Notes: a model not told the origin generated them from the sequence alone. DNA of 64,000 bases from JAJXWB01 sp037044955 (GCA_037044955.1 JBAOHX010000004.1:310001-374000); one strand, 5' to 3'; positions 48,070-58,283 are shown, counted from the first letter of the stretch. Made by a program: numbers and translations.

Positions 48070-49937
48070 TTGAACCACCAAACCCTTTCCTCGTTCATCT
48101 GGTCCGTCGCCGACCTGCTCCGCGGCGACTACAAGCAGTCCGACTACGGCAAGGTCATCCTGCCCTTCACGGTGCTGCGCCGTCTGGATTGCGTGCTGGA
48201 GCGCGACCAAGGCACGCCGTGCTGGCCGAATTCGAAGCCAAGCGCGAAGGCGCGGGCTCAACCCCGAGCCCTTCCTGCTGCGCAAGGCCGGCCAGAGCTT
48301 CTACAACACGTCGCCGCTCGACCTGAGGCAAGCTCATGGGCGACCAGGACCACATCGGCGAGAACCTCTGCGCCTACATCCAGGCCTTCTCGCCCGCGCG
48401 TGCGCGACATCTTCGAGCGCTTCGACTTCGCACACCCAGGTCGACCGGCTGGCCAAGGCCGGCCTGCTCTACCTCGTCACCGAGAAGTTCGCCAGACATC
48501 GACCTGCACCCCGACGACGGTCGACAACGCCCAGATGGGCGCTGGTCTTCGAGGAGCTGATCCGCAAGTTCGCCGAACTCTCCAACGAGACCGCCGGGCG
48601 AGCACTTCACGCCGCGCGAGGTCATCCGCCTGATGGTCAATCTGCTGTTCATCGAAGACGACGACGTGCTGACGCAAGCCCGGCGTGGTGCGCACGATCT
48701 ACGACCCCACGGCGGGCACGGGCGGCATGCTGTCGGTGGCCGAGGAGCACCTCGTCGAGCATCAATCCCGAAGGCCCGGCTGACCATGTTCGGGCAGGAA
48801 CTCAACGACGAGTCCTACGCCATCTGCAAGGCGGACATGCTCATCAAGGGCCAGGACGTCGGCCAACATCGTCGCTCGGCAACACGCTCTCGCGACGATG
48901 GCCACCCGGGCAAGACGTTCGACTACATGCTCTCCAATCCGCCCTTCGGCGTGGAGTGGAAGAAGGTCGAGAAGGAAGTCCGCAAGGAGCACGAGCAGCA
49001 AGGGCTTCAACGGCCGCTTCGGCCCGGGCCTGCCGCGCGTGTCCGACGGCTCGCATGCTGTTCCTGCTGCACCTGCTGTCGCAAGATGCGCCCCGCCAAG
49101 GACGGCGGCAGCCGCTTCGGCATCGTGCTCAACGGCTCGCCGCTTGTTCACCGGCGGCGCCGGCAGCGGGCGAGAGCGAGATCCGCCGCTACGTCCTGGA
49201 GAACGATCTGGTGGAGGCCATCATCGGCCTGCCGACCGACATGTTCTACAACACCGGCATCGCGACCTATGTGTGGATTGTCTCGAACCGCAAGCCGGAC
49301 GACCGCAAGGGCAAGGTCCAGCTCATCGACGCCTCGTCCTTCTGGCAGCAAGATGCGGAAGAGCCTCGGCTCCAAGCGCAAGGAGACTGAGCCCACGAGC
49401 ACATCGAGGACGTGACGAAGCTGTTCGGCGAGCTTCGTGGAGGCGCGGATAGCCACGCTGCTCGATGCCGACGGCAAGGAGGCGGGCCAGCGATCGTTGC
49501 GGCAGGGCGAGGCTCTCCCGCCAGCGCCAGAGGGCGGCAAGGTCAAGCTCGCTCCGCTCTCGCGCATCTTCCCGAACGAAGCCTTCGGCTATCGCACCAT
49601 CACCGTCGAGCGCCCGCTGCGGGACGACAAGGGCAAGGTCGTCGTTGGGAACGAAGGGCAAGCCGAAGGGCAAGCCGCAGCCCGACAGCTCGCTGCAGCG
49701 ACACCGAGAACGTGCCGCTGAGCGGAGGACGTGGACGCCTACTTCAAGCGCGAGGTCCTGCCTCACGCCGCCGGATGCGTGGATCGACCACGAGAAGACG
49801 CAAGGTCGGCTACGAGATCCCGTTCAACCGCCACTTCTATGTCTTCGAGCCGCCGCGGCCGCTGGCGGAGATCGACGCCGATCTGAAGCCAGGTGACAGA
49901 CCGCATCAAGACGATGATCGAAGGGCTGGCGGCATGA
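48070..49937 (+). pseudogene. hsdM: Type I restriction-modification methyltransferase HsdM (many frameshifts)
   Basis: Adenine-N6 methyltransferase subunit of a type I R-M system. The start NHQTLSSFIWSVADLLRGDYKQ, helical domain QSFYNTSPLDLRKLMGDQDHIGENL, SAM motif I (DPTAGTGGML) and catalytic NPPF (DYMLSNPPFGVEW) are all readable, but across changing frames. Between 48202 and 48893 alone I place extra bases at 48202, 48215, 48329, 48399, 48430, 48494, 48516, 48541, 48597, 48675, 48763, 48770, 48864, 48874 and 48893 and one lost base at 48256. The corrected protein is near full length and ends MIEGLAA, with the stop overlapping hsdS. As given it cannot be translated. Confidence 0.85.
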
Positions 49938-51278
49938 GTTTCCCGCTATACGAGGCGCACAAGGAAAGCGGCGTTGAATGGCTTGGGCCTGTGCCTCAAC
50001 ATTGGACCTGTAAGCAAGTCGGACACTTCTTTGAGGAGAGACGGAGAAAGTCAGCGACAAGACTTCGAGCCATTATCTGTGACGAAGAATGGCGTCCTCC
50101 CTCAACTTGAGACGGCTGCTAAGACCGATGATGGTGATAATCGCAAGCTCGTGCGCCGTGCGGGACTTTGTCATCAACAGTCGATCTGATCGAAAGGGTT
50201 CATCTGGCCTTTCAGATAGGGACGGCTCGGTCTCGCTGATCAACACCGTCCTTTGTCCCACGTTGGAGGTCCATGGGCCATTCGCCCACCACCTTCTGAG
50301 GAGCATTCAGTTTCAGGAGGAGTTCTACAGGTACGGCAAGGGTATCGTTGCAGACCTGTGGAGCACGAACTATTCGGAGATGAAGAACATCTTGCTCGCA
50401 ATGCCTTCGCCCTCGGAGCAACGGTGCATCGCCACGTTCCTCGACTGCGAGACAGCCAAGATCGACGCCCTGGTGGAGGAGAAACGGCGGCTGATCGAAC
50501 TGCTGAAGGAAAAGCGGCAGGCCGTCATCTCCCACGCCGTCACCAAGGGCCTGAACCCCGATGCGCCGATGAAGGACACGCGGCGTGGAATGGCTGGGCG
50601 AGGTGCCGGCGCATTGGGAGGTACTGAGCCTCGAAACGAGTGTGTTCGCTACTTGACGGATGGAACGCACTTGCCAGCCGCCTCGCGTTGATGTTGGGGT
50701 CCCGTTCGCTGAGCGTTAGCAAGATATCAGCGGCTGATCGCGTTCGATCTGCCGAGACCGACGATTCGATGCATCTCAGAGGCCGACTACGAGCGACTCT
50801 CCCGAGCTTATCGTCCACAGTAGCCGATACGATGGTCTCCTTGCTATCGTCGGCGCAACATTAGGCAACGCCGCTGTTGTACCGGAAGGGCTCGGCCCAT
50901 TTGCATATTCAGACGAAGCCGTTGCAATCTTTCGACGTTAATGAACGGGTAGCTCCCTAAGTGGTTGCATTACGTCACTGCTGTCCGAAGGTCTCGCAAA
51001 AGCTGCTCTGGGAGCATGATCGGGACTCGGCGCAGACCGGCATCTGACCGCGGAACGCTCGGCGTCTTCGAACTCCGCATACCGTCAGTCGTTGAGCAAC
51101 GAGACATCATCGCATCTCTGGATCGCGAGTGCAGATCAGCTCACGCGACTTGCGTGAAAGCAGGCTAGTCCGCCGTAGTCTTGCTTGCAAGAACGCCGCA
51201 GCCGCCCTCATCTCCGCCGCCGTCACCGGCAAGATCGACGTGCGGGGCCTTGTGCCAAGCGAAGCGGAGGTCGCATGA
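49934..51278 (+). pseudogene. hsdS: Type I restriction-modification specificity subunit HsdS (frameshifted)
   Basis: DNA-recognition subunit. The frame opens MSFPLYEAHKESGVEWLGPVPQHW, typical of HsdS. A first target domain is followed by the conserved coiled-coil spacer CIATFLDCETAKIDALVEEKRRLIELLKEKRQAVISHAVTKGL; the second repeat begins GVEWLGEVPAHWEVLS, and the end is AALISAAVTGKIDVRG. Several frameshifts occur, and part of 50650-51180 has stops in all readable frames, so the second target domain is the worst preserved piece. The ATGA overlaps with hsdM and the next ORF show one operon. Confidence 0.82.
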
Positions 51279-51803
51279 AGGTCGATGGCGTCATCCGCGC
51301 CCTGCCGAATATGGATCAAGGCCAACGCAAGACGGTGCGAGACCGCGCCCGCCAATGGGCGCAGAGCGGTACTTCGCAGAGAGCAAGTGGACGCACGGCG
51401 AGTGCTGGAAGCGCTCGATGCGCTCGACTACAAGAAATCTGCCGACATTGCCAAACTTCCGACGGCGGAACGGATCGTCGAGGCCTTTCGGAAGGTGCCC
51501 CTGACCGAGAGCGAGCGAAAGGTTGTTGAGGCCGTACTTGATCTGCCGGGCCGCACGTCCGGCGAGCTAACGGCTCATCTCGGCTGGGGCGGCAACTCGG
51601 CTTGGCATCTTCACTTTGGAGCCATGTGCGGACGCAGAGGTCGTCTACTGGGTATTGGTCCAGCCGTTGACAGTTCCGGGCAACCCTTCAACTCGGGCCT
51701 CCTTTGCGACTACGATGACGTGACGCACGGTTTCACGCTCAAGCCAGAAGCAGTTCAGGCCTTCGCTCTCATAGGGCTCACAACGAAGAAGACGCCAGCA
51801 TGA
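51275..51803 (+). CDS. Unknown protein coupled between hsdS and hsdR (one frameshift)
   Basis: A 175-residue protein when an extra A near 51382 is removed. Its ATG overlaps the hsdS stop, and its TGA overlaps the hsdR ATG, so it is a full member of the operon. Residues about 35-85 are helical (RRVLEALDALDYKKSADIAKLPTAERIVEAF). The middle, ESERKVVEAVLDLPGRTSGELTAHLGWGGNSAWHLHFGAMCGRRG, looks like a winged-helix DNA-binding domain. The C-terminus is GFTLKPEAVQAFALIGL. It is not a standard type I component. It may be a regulator, inhibitor or accessory defence factor. Confidence 0.6.
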
Positions 51804-54800
51804 GCCTGCACAAGGAGATCAGCTTCGAGACGGAGATCTGCGACCACCTCGCCGCTCACGGCTGGCTGTACGCCGAAGGCGATGCCGCAGGCTTACGACC
51901 GCGCCCGGGCGCTGTTCCCCGCCGACGTGCTGGCATGGGTGCAGGCGACGCAGCCGCAGGCATGGGAGACGCTTGCAAGAACCACGGCGCGCAGCGGCAG
52001 AGCGACGCTTGCTCGACCGGGTACGCAAGCAGCTGGACGCAGCGCGGCACCCTGGACGTGCTGCGCCACGGCGTCGAACTGCTGGGCCTGCAAGCCAGCC
52101 GCTGAAGCTCGCCCAGTTCAAACCGGCGCTGGCCATCAATCCGGACATGCATGGCCCGCTACGCCGCCAACCGGCTGCGCGTGGTGCGGCAGGTGCGCTA
52201 CTCGCTGCACAACGAGAACTGCATCGACCTCGTGCTGTTCCTCAACGGCATGCCGGTGGCCACGGTGGAACTGAAGACCGACTTCACGCAGAGCATCAGC
52301 GACGCCGTGGACCAGTACCGCTTCGACCGCATCCCGCAGCCCAAAGGGCAAGCCCGCCGAGCCGCTGCTGGGCTTCCCGCGCGGGGCGCTGGTGCACTTC
52401 GCCGTGAGCAACAGCGAGGTGCACGATGGTCACGCGGCTGCAACGGCCCGGCCACGGCCTTCCTGCCCTTCAACCAGGGCGACGACGGCGGCAGCGGGCA
52501 ACCCGCCGAACCCGCAGGCGGCCACCGCACCGCCTACCTGTGGGAGCAGGTGTGGGAGCGCGAAAGCTGGCTGGAAATCCTCGGCCGCTACCTGGTCGCC
52601 AAGCGCGACAGCAAGAAGCAGATCGAGCGGATCATCTTCCCGCGCTACCACCAGCTCGACGCGACCCGCAAGCTGCAGGCCGCGGTGCTGGCGGAAGGGC
52701 CGGGCCGGAAGTACCTGATCCAGCACTCGGCCGGGCTCGGGCAAGACCAACTCGATCGCCTGGACGGCCCACTTCCTCGCCGACCTGCACGATGCCGAGC
52801 CACAAGAAGCTGTTCGACAGCGTGCTGGTGGTCGTCCGACCGCAACGTGATCGACGCGCAGCTTGCAGGAGGCGCATCTTCGACTTCGAGCGCACCACCG
52901 GGCGTGGTGGCCACCATCACGGGCGAGCGACGGCAGCAAGAGCGGCGAGCTGGCCGAGGCGCTGTCCGGCGGCAAGAAGATCGTCGTCTGCACCATCCAG
53001 ACCTTCCCCTTCGCGCTGGAGGCCGTGCAGGAGCTGGCGGCCACCGCAGGGCAAGCGCTTCGCCGTGATCGCCGACGAGGCCCACAGCTCGCAGACCGGC
53101 GAGGCGGCGGCCAAGCTCAAGCAGGTGCTGTCCGCCGAGGAACTGCACGGAGCTGGACGACGGCGGCGAGGTCAGCACCGAAGACATCCTGGCCGCGCAG
53201 ATGGCGGCGCGGGCCGAGGCGACAAGGGCATCACCTATCGTGGCCTTCACGGCCACGCCCAAGGCCAAGACGCTGGAGCTGTTCGGCACGCGCCCCGATC
53301 CCGACGCAGCCCGCCGGGCCGGACAACCTGCCCGCGCCGTTCCACGTCTATTCCATGCGGCAGGCCATCGAGGAGGGCTTCATCCTCGACGTGCTGAAGA
53401 ACTACACGCCCTACAAGCTGGCCTTCAAGCTGGCGCACGACGGCAAGGAATGGGACGAGAAGGAGGTCGAGCGCAGCGCGGCCATGAAGGGGCATCATGG
53501 GCTGGGTGCGGCTGCATCCCGTACAACATCAGCGCAGAAGGTGCAGATCGTGGTGGAGCACTTCCGCGAGAACGTCGCGCCGCTGCTGGACGGCCAGGCC
53601 AAGGCCATGGTGGTGGTCGGCAGCCGCGTGGAGGCCGTGCGCTGGCAGCTGGCCATCGACAAGCTACATCAAGGACAACGGCTACAAGATCGGCACGCTG
53701 GTGGCCTTCTCCGGCGAGGTGAACGACCCGGAGATCCGGCCCGGAGCCGTTCACCGAGAACAGCAAGACGCTGAACCCCAACCTCAAGGGCCGCGACATC
53801 CGCGAGGCCTTCGACAGGCGACGAGTACCAAATCCTGCTGGTGGCCAACAAGTTCCAGACCGGCTTCGACCAGCCGCTGCTCTGCGGCATGTACGTGGAC
53901 AAGCGGCTGGCGGGCATCCAGGCGGTGCAGACGCTCTCGCGCCTGAACCGCGCCTACATCCCGGCAAGGACACCACCTACGTCGCTGGACTTCGTGAACG
54001 ACGCCGGACGAAGTGCTGGCGGCCTTCAAGACCTACTACGAGACGGCCGAACTGTCGGGCGTCGACCGACCCGAACCTGGTCTACGACCTGCGGGCCAAG
54101 CTGGACGCCACCGGCCACTACGACGACTTCGAGGTCGAGCGCGTGGTGCGAGGTCGAACTGAACCCGAAGGCGCACAGCAGGGCGAGCTGGTGGCCGCCA
54201 TCGAACCCGTGGCCGACCGGCTTGCTGAAGCGCTACAAGGCAGCCCAGGCAGGCGCTGGCGCAGCGGCCAGGAGCCAGGACGACGCAAGGCCGCAGCAAG
54301 GCGGCCAAGGACGAGCTGGACGCCCTGACCCTGTTCAAGGGCGACCTGGGCGCCTTCATGCGGCTCTACGCCTTCCTGTCGCAGATCTTCGACTACGGCA
54401 ACACCGCCATCGAGAAGCGGGCCATCTTCTTCAAGCGCCTGCTGCCGCTGCTGGAGTTCGGCCGGGAGCGCGAAGGCGTCGACCTGTCCAAGGTGGTGCT
54501 CACGCACCACACGCTGAAGGACCACGGCAAGCGTCGACTGTGCCGCTCGAGACGACGGGCGAAGCCACAAGCTCGACCCCGCTGACGGAGACCGGTGGCG
54601 GCGAGGTGCAGGAAAAGGAGCAAGGCGCTGCTCGTCGAGATCATCGCCAAGGTGAACGACCTGTTCGAGGGCGAACTCACCGACGACGACAAGCTCGTCT
54701 ACGTGAACAACGTGCTGAAGGGCAAGCTGCTGGAGTCGGACGACTACTGGTGCAGCAGGCGTGCCAACAATACCAAGGAGCAGTTCGCCAACTCGCCCGA

Positions 54801-54985
54801 CCTGAAGCCAGCGCATGATGAACGCCATCATGGACGCTCTCGCCGCTCACAGCGCGATGAGCAAGCAGGCGCTTGAGTCGGAGCAAGGTGCGAAGGAGGG
54901 CCTCAAGGACATACTGCTAGGGCCGGCGCAGCTTTACGAAGACTTGCAGCGCAGGGGCAGAGCAGGAATGCCTACCTCGCCGTAA
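51800..54985 (+). pseudogene. hsdR: Type I restriction endonuclease subunit HsdR (many frameshifts)
   Basis: Motor and nuclease subunit. The N-terminal nuclease motif is readable (NCIDLVLFLNGMPVATVELK), then Walker A in HSAGSGKTNSIAW after correction, the DEAH box FAVIADEAHSSQTGEAA, motif III VAFTATPK, motif V-VI LLVANKFQTGFDQP and QTLSRLNRAY, and a helical C-terminal HsdM-binding region. Single extra bases occur about every 50-100 nt, as in hsdM. The corrected end LYEDLQRRGRAGMPTSP runs 14 nt into the convergent integrase gene. Not functional as given unless the bases are errors. Confidence 0.85.
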
Positions 54986-55991
54986 GCGCCTTCAGCTTCT
55001 CGGCCACGGCCTCAGGCCGCAGATGCGTGTATCGGAACAGCATCCGCGTATCCTTATGGCCGCTGATGAGACTAACCTCAGGCACGGTCAAGCCAAGCTC
55101 GAAGAAGCGACTGATTGCTTCGTGCCGCAGATCGTGAAAGCGAAGGCCAACAATGTCGGCTCGACACTTCACCCTCTGCCAAGCCAGCTTGAGGGAGTTG
55201 GCGGAAAGCGGGAAGACCTGTCCCGAAGGCGAGGTCTGTTTCGGCCATTGTCGGATCACCTCTCGCAGTACGGCGATGGCTTCGGGGCCGAGAGGAACAG
55301 TGCGAGCCTCGCCATTCTTCGTCAGTGGCAGGTGGGCGGTTGCACTCACGAGATCGACATCAGACCAGACCAGCGACAAGACTTCTCCCCGCCGCATCCC
55401 CGTCGCCAGAGCAAACAGGAACACGCGCCGAACCGTCTTGTTGCGACATTGGCCGAAGGCTTTGAGCAGAGCCTCCAGTTCGCCGGGCAGCAGCCTGCGA
55501 TCCCGCCCTCGTGCAGCAGGGGGCTTGCGGACGGCGCGAACGGCCTCAGCGGAGGCAGTCAATCCCCACTCGTTGCGAGCCGTCTTCAGGACGTTCGCCA
55601 GCAGGCCAAGCTCCTTGCGGACGGTCGAACCGGCCACGGTCTTGAGTCGGTCGTCTCGGAACGTCGCCACGTCGGCGCTGCTCAGGCGAGCGAGTTGTAA
55701 CTTGGAGATGGGATGGCGGGTGATCTGCTTCAGGTGGTGCGACTCGGACTCGCTGGCCCGCTTCAGCGGCGTGACCTCCTTGCCGTACCGGGCAAGCGTA
55801 TCGCCGAGGGTCTGCTGAGTCTCTGCCGCCCGTTCCGCTTGCGACCACTCGCCCCGGTCCATGAGTCGCTCTTGGTCCCGACCCCATCGCTGAGCATCCT
55901 CCTTGGCGACGAACGTTCGGGTCACCAAAGGGAACCCGTCTCTCCTGATTTGGACCTGCCATTTGGTCCCACGCTTGCGAATAGACGCCAT
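54972..55991 (-). CDS. int: Tyrosine recombinase/phage-type integrase
   Basis: An intact 339-residue integrase that most likely catalyses insertion and excision of the island. An N-terminal arm-binding domain (RKRGTKWQVQIRRDG) and a core-binding SAM-like domain (about 60-155) precede the catalytic domain with R200 (ATGMRRGE), K225 (LTKNGEAR), H286-x-x-R289 (FHDLRHEA), H312 (SGHKD) and nucleophile Y321 (FRYTHL). It is transcribed away from the tRNA-Val gene, 105 bp from the tRNA 3' end. The GTGACA repeat pair lies 17 bp upstream of the ATG, which could also allow autoregulation. Confidence 0.93.
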   Translation of the reverse strand: MASIRKRGTKWQVQIRRDGFPLVTRTFVAKEDAQRWGRDQERLMDRGEWSQAERAAETQQTLGDTLARYGKEVTPLKRASESESHHLKQITRHPISKLQLARLSSADVATFRDDRLKTVAGSTVRKELGLLANVLKTARNEWGLTASAEAVRAVRKPPAARGRDRRLLPGELEALLKAFGQCRNKTVRRVFLFALATGMRRGEVLSLVWSDVDLVSATAHLPLTKNGEARTVPLGPEAIAVLREVIRQWPKQTSPSGQVFPLSANSLKLAWQRVKCRADIVGLRFHDLRHEAISRFFELGLTVPEVSLISGHKDTRMLFRYTHLRPEAVAEKLKALTAR

Positions 55992-56007
55992 GTCTCGCTC
56001 CGTCGTT

Positions 56008-56025
56008 GTGACAAGGGCGTGACAG
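56008..56025 (+). promoter_or_regulatory. Candidate integrase arm-type site, right
   Basis: GTGACA-N5-GTGACAG with an 11-bp repeat interval, matching 42658-42675 in sequence, spacing and strand. It lies between the integrase start and attR, 65 bp from the core repeat. Confidence 0.45.
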
Positions 56026-56062
56026 ACTGAGGTTTTAAGGGTGGACCGGGCTCAGCGAGCAT

Positions 56063-56087
56063 CCTTGAAAGTCATTGTATTTCAAGG
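56063..56087. repeat. Inverted repeat next to attR
   Basis: CCTTGAAA and TTTCAAGG face each other across 9 bp, ending 3 bp before the 59-bp core. There is no T-run after it on either strand, so it is more likely a protein site than a terminator. Confidence 0.55.
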
Positions 56088-56089
56088 AG

Positions 56090-56148
56090 TTGGAATGGTG
56101 GGCGCGACAGGGATTGAACCTGTGACCCCTCCCGTGTGAAGGGAGTGC
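56090..56148. repeat. attR: 59-bp direct repeat
   Basis: Exact copy of 42474-42532. It covers the 3' part of the intact tRNA-Val gene plus six bases beyond it. The next base is different (t at 56149, g at 42533), fixing the crossover region inside the 59 bp. Confidence 0.93.
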
Positions 56149-56170
56149 TCTCCCGCTGAGCTACGCGCCC
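56096..56170 (-). tRNA. tRNA-Val (anticodon CAC)
   Basis: A complete 75-nt cloverleaf on the minus strand: acceptor GGGCGCG/CGCGCCC, D arm GCTC...GAGC, anticodon stem CTCCC/GGGAG with loop TTCACAC (anticodon CAC, valine GTG codons), T arm with GGTTCAATCC, and an encoded CCA end. The 3' half is supplied by the island's attR copy, so the insertion rebuilt a whole gene. Confidence 0.95.
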
Positions 56171-56287
56171 CTCGGGTCGCGCGAGCGCGACCGGTCGAGT
56201 GGGGCAGGGTTTAGGCGGGCCGCCCCCGCCCCGTCAAGCGCGATCTGAGGGCGCGCGCGTTCGACGGATCGGGCAAGCGCCCTTCGT

Positions 56288-56971
56288 TCACGTCGGCGCC
56301 TGCGGCGGCAGGGACGCGACGCTGTCCCACAATTCGTCGAAATGCGAGATCACGCGGTCGGGGCCGAGTTGGCTCACGTGGACGTCGGTATAGCCGAAGT
56401 CGACCGCCACGCAGGGAATGCCCAGACCCTTTGCCGTGTCGATATCGGTGCGCGAATCCCCGACCATGATCGAGCGGGCGGGCGAGCCGCCGGCGAGCGC
56501 GATCGTCTGTTCGAGCACGCGCGGATCGGGTTTCGGCGCGCCGAACGTGTCCTGCCCGACGATGGCGCGGAAACGGTCCGCGACGCCGAGCTCCACCAGC
56601 AGCTTGCGGGCGGGCGCCTCGATCTTGTTGGTGCAGACGGCGAAGGCCCAGCCGGCCGTCTCGAACCGGTCGAGCGCCTCGACGACGCCGGGAAACAGGA
56701 AGCTGTGGTCGGCTATGTGCGCTTCGTAATGCGCCAGAAAATCCCCGAACAATTGCTGGAGCCGGGCAGGCGCCAGCACGATGTTCTGCGCCGCATAGCC
56801 GCGCTGGATCAGCGCCTTTGCGCCCGCGCCGAGCATGAAGCGCGCTTCCGACATGTCGATGGGCGCGACGCCCTCGCGCTGAAGGATGAAATTGAGCGTG
56901 CCGACGAGGTCGCCGGCGGTCTCGGCCAGGGTGCCGTCGAGGTCGAAAACGAGGAGCTTCTGCATGGACAT
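56288..56971 (-). CDS. gph: Phosphoglycolate phosphatase (HAD family)
   Basis: A 227-residue haloacid-dehalogenase phosphatase that removes phosphate from 2-phosphoglycolate made by DNA repair or oxygenase activity. Motif I is FDLDGTLAETAGDL with two aspartates, motif II is FAVCTNK, the lysine lies in FGAPKPDPRVL, and motif III is IMVGDSRTDIDTAKG. The cap helices follow motif I. I use the ATG at 56971; an in-frame TTG lies seven codons upstream and a further ATG two codons downstream. It is the first chromosomal gene right of the tRNA, separated by 117 bp. Confidence 0.88.
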   Translation of the reverse strand: MSMQKLLVFDLDGTLAETAGDLVGTLNFILQREGVAPIDMSEARFMLGAGAKALIQRGYAAQNIVLAPARLQQLFGDFLAHYEAHIADHSFLFPGVVEALDRFETAGWAFAVCTNKIEAPARKLLVELGVADRFRAIVGQDTFGAPKPDPRVLEQTIALAGGSPARSIMVGDSRTDIDTAKGLGIPCVAVDFGYTDVHVSQLGPDRVISHFDELWDSVASLPPQAPT

Positions 56972-57075
56972 GGGCCCGGGACTATCCCGCAACGCCGGCC
57001 CCGGGCAAGCCGTTCAACACATTATTAACCATGTTCGTGCTCGATTCCGCGGGGCTCCCGCTCGAAGGCTGCGTC

Positions 57076-57444
57076 ATGAATCGTCCGCTCGTCAGATTTG
57101 TCTCAGCGCTTGCGCTCTGCGCCGGCGCCTCCGCGGCGCTCGCGGCGTCCAATTACGAATTCCTCGCCGCGCCCGAGACCGATCTCAACCGCGTCTACCG
57201 CCTCGACAAGGCGACCGGCGAAATCGGCGCCTGCCAGTACGGCCTGAAGGAGGGCTCGGTCGGCGCCACGCTCTGCTATCCCCCGGGCGAGGGCGCGACC
57301 GCCATGCAGCAGAGCGAATACGGCCTCGTCGCGTCCCGCCACGAACGCGAGGGCGGCGTCTTCCGGGTCGATCTGCGCTCCGGCGCCATGTCGATCTGCT
57401 ACGTCCTGAACGACGCCACGGTCTGCACGCCGCCGTCCCGCTGA
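57076..57444 (+). CDS. Secreted small hypothetical protein
   Basis: A 122-residue protein with a signal peptide (MNRPLVRFVSALALCAGASAALA) and a mature part with repeated pattern VYRLDKATGEIGACQYG and VFRVDLRSGAMSICYV, each ending in a cysteine near a tyrosine. The two-fold pattern looks like two small beta-repeat units. Not recognised. It is divergent from gph and lies 85 bp before rpiA. Confidence 0.65.
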   Translation: MNRPLVRFVSALALCAGASAALAASNYEFLAAPETDLNRVYRLDKATGEIGACQYGLKEGSVGATLCYPPGEGATAMQQSEYGLVASRHEREGGVFRVDLRSGAMSICYVLNDATVCTPPSR

Positions 57445-57529
57445 GGGGACGGGCCGGCCGGCTTCGGCGCGGCGTTTGCGTTTTGGGCCCGGAGCCTTTA
57501 TCCCGCCGCAGCGACAGCGCGGGACAGGC

Positions 57530-58250
57530 ATGAACGCATCCCCCCCAATTTCCCAGGATGAAGCCAAGCGGCGGGCGGCCGCCCGCGCCGCGGAATTCGT
57601 GGCGTCGGGCATGCGGCTGGGGCTCGGCACCGGCTCGACCGCCGCCTTCTTCGTCGACATCCTGGGCCAGATGGCGCGCGACGGGCTCGACGTCGTCGGC
57701 GTGCCGACGTCCGAGCGCACGCGCGCCCAGGCGCAATCCCTCGGCATTCGCCTGTCGACGCTGGAGGAGACGCCGGAACTCGACCTGACGGTCGACGGGG
57801 CGGACGAATTCGAATTCGGCCCTGCGCCTCATCAAGGGCGGCGGCGGCGCGCTGCTGCGCGAAAAGATCGTGGCGGCGGCCTCCGCCCGCATGGTGGTCA
57901 TCACCGACGCCTCGAAGGAGGTCGCGACCCTCGGCCGCTTTCCGCTGCCGGTGGAGGTCGACCGCTTCGGCATGGAATCGACGCGCCGCCACATCCTGCG
58001 CGCCATTGCCGATCTTGGCCTTGCCGGCCCCGTGACCTTGCGCAAGGCTGCCGACGGCCATGCTTTCGTCACCGATGGCGGCCATTGCATATTCGATTGC
58101 GCGCTCGGGGCGATTTCCGATCCGGAACGCCTCGCCGCCAGTCTCGTCGCCATCCCCGGCGTGGTGGAGCACGGCCTGTTCATCGGGCTCGCCACGACCG
58201 TCGTCATTGCCGGCTCTGACGGAGTGCGCCTCATCGGCGCCTCCGGCTGA
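57530..58250 (+). CDS. rpiA: Ribose-5-phosphate isomerase A (one frameshift)
   Basis: Interconverts ribose 5-phosphate and ribulose 5-phosphate in the pentose phosphate pathway. Seen: GMRLGLGTGSTAAFFVDIL, VGVPTSERTRAQA, DLTVDGADEFEFG, then in another frame LRLIKGGGGALLREKIVA with the catalytic glutamate/lysine area, and GHCIFDCALGAI. An extra C at 57821 (GGC-C-CTG) breaks the gene at GADEFEFG-LRLIKGG; corrected length is 239 residues, normal for RpiA. Since rpiA is usually essential or important, an artefact is likely. Confidence 0.87.
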
Positions 58251-58283
58251 ACCATCCTCGCTCCGGCCAACCAGGAGAAGAAC

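Larger units (their letters stand above)
42474..56148. mobile_element. Genomic island integrated in tRNA-Val(CAC)
   Basis: A 13.6 kb element bounded by an exact 59-bp direct repeat made of the 3' part of tRNA-Val(CAC). It carries a tyrosine integrase next to the intact tRNA, a GIY-YIG-like protein, a serine recombinase, an iteron-like region, an ATPase/helicase, small ORFs, a winged-helix protein and a type I restriction-modification operon. Base composition differs from the chromosome in its left half, and no conjugation or capsid genes are seen. It may be a phage satellite, plasmid-derived island or defence island. Confidence 0.9.

Noticed and set aside
48202..48893. Regularly spaced insertions from a file line-wrap fault
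   Set aside because: Intervals between extra bases range from 7 to 114 nt (e.g. 13, 70, 31, 64, 22, 25), with no fixed period.
48070..54985. Programmed ribosomal frameshifting in the hsd operon
   Set aside because: There are dozens of shifts, no slippery heptamers or common stimulators, and unrelated genes show the same kind of break.
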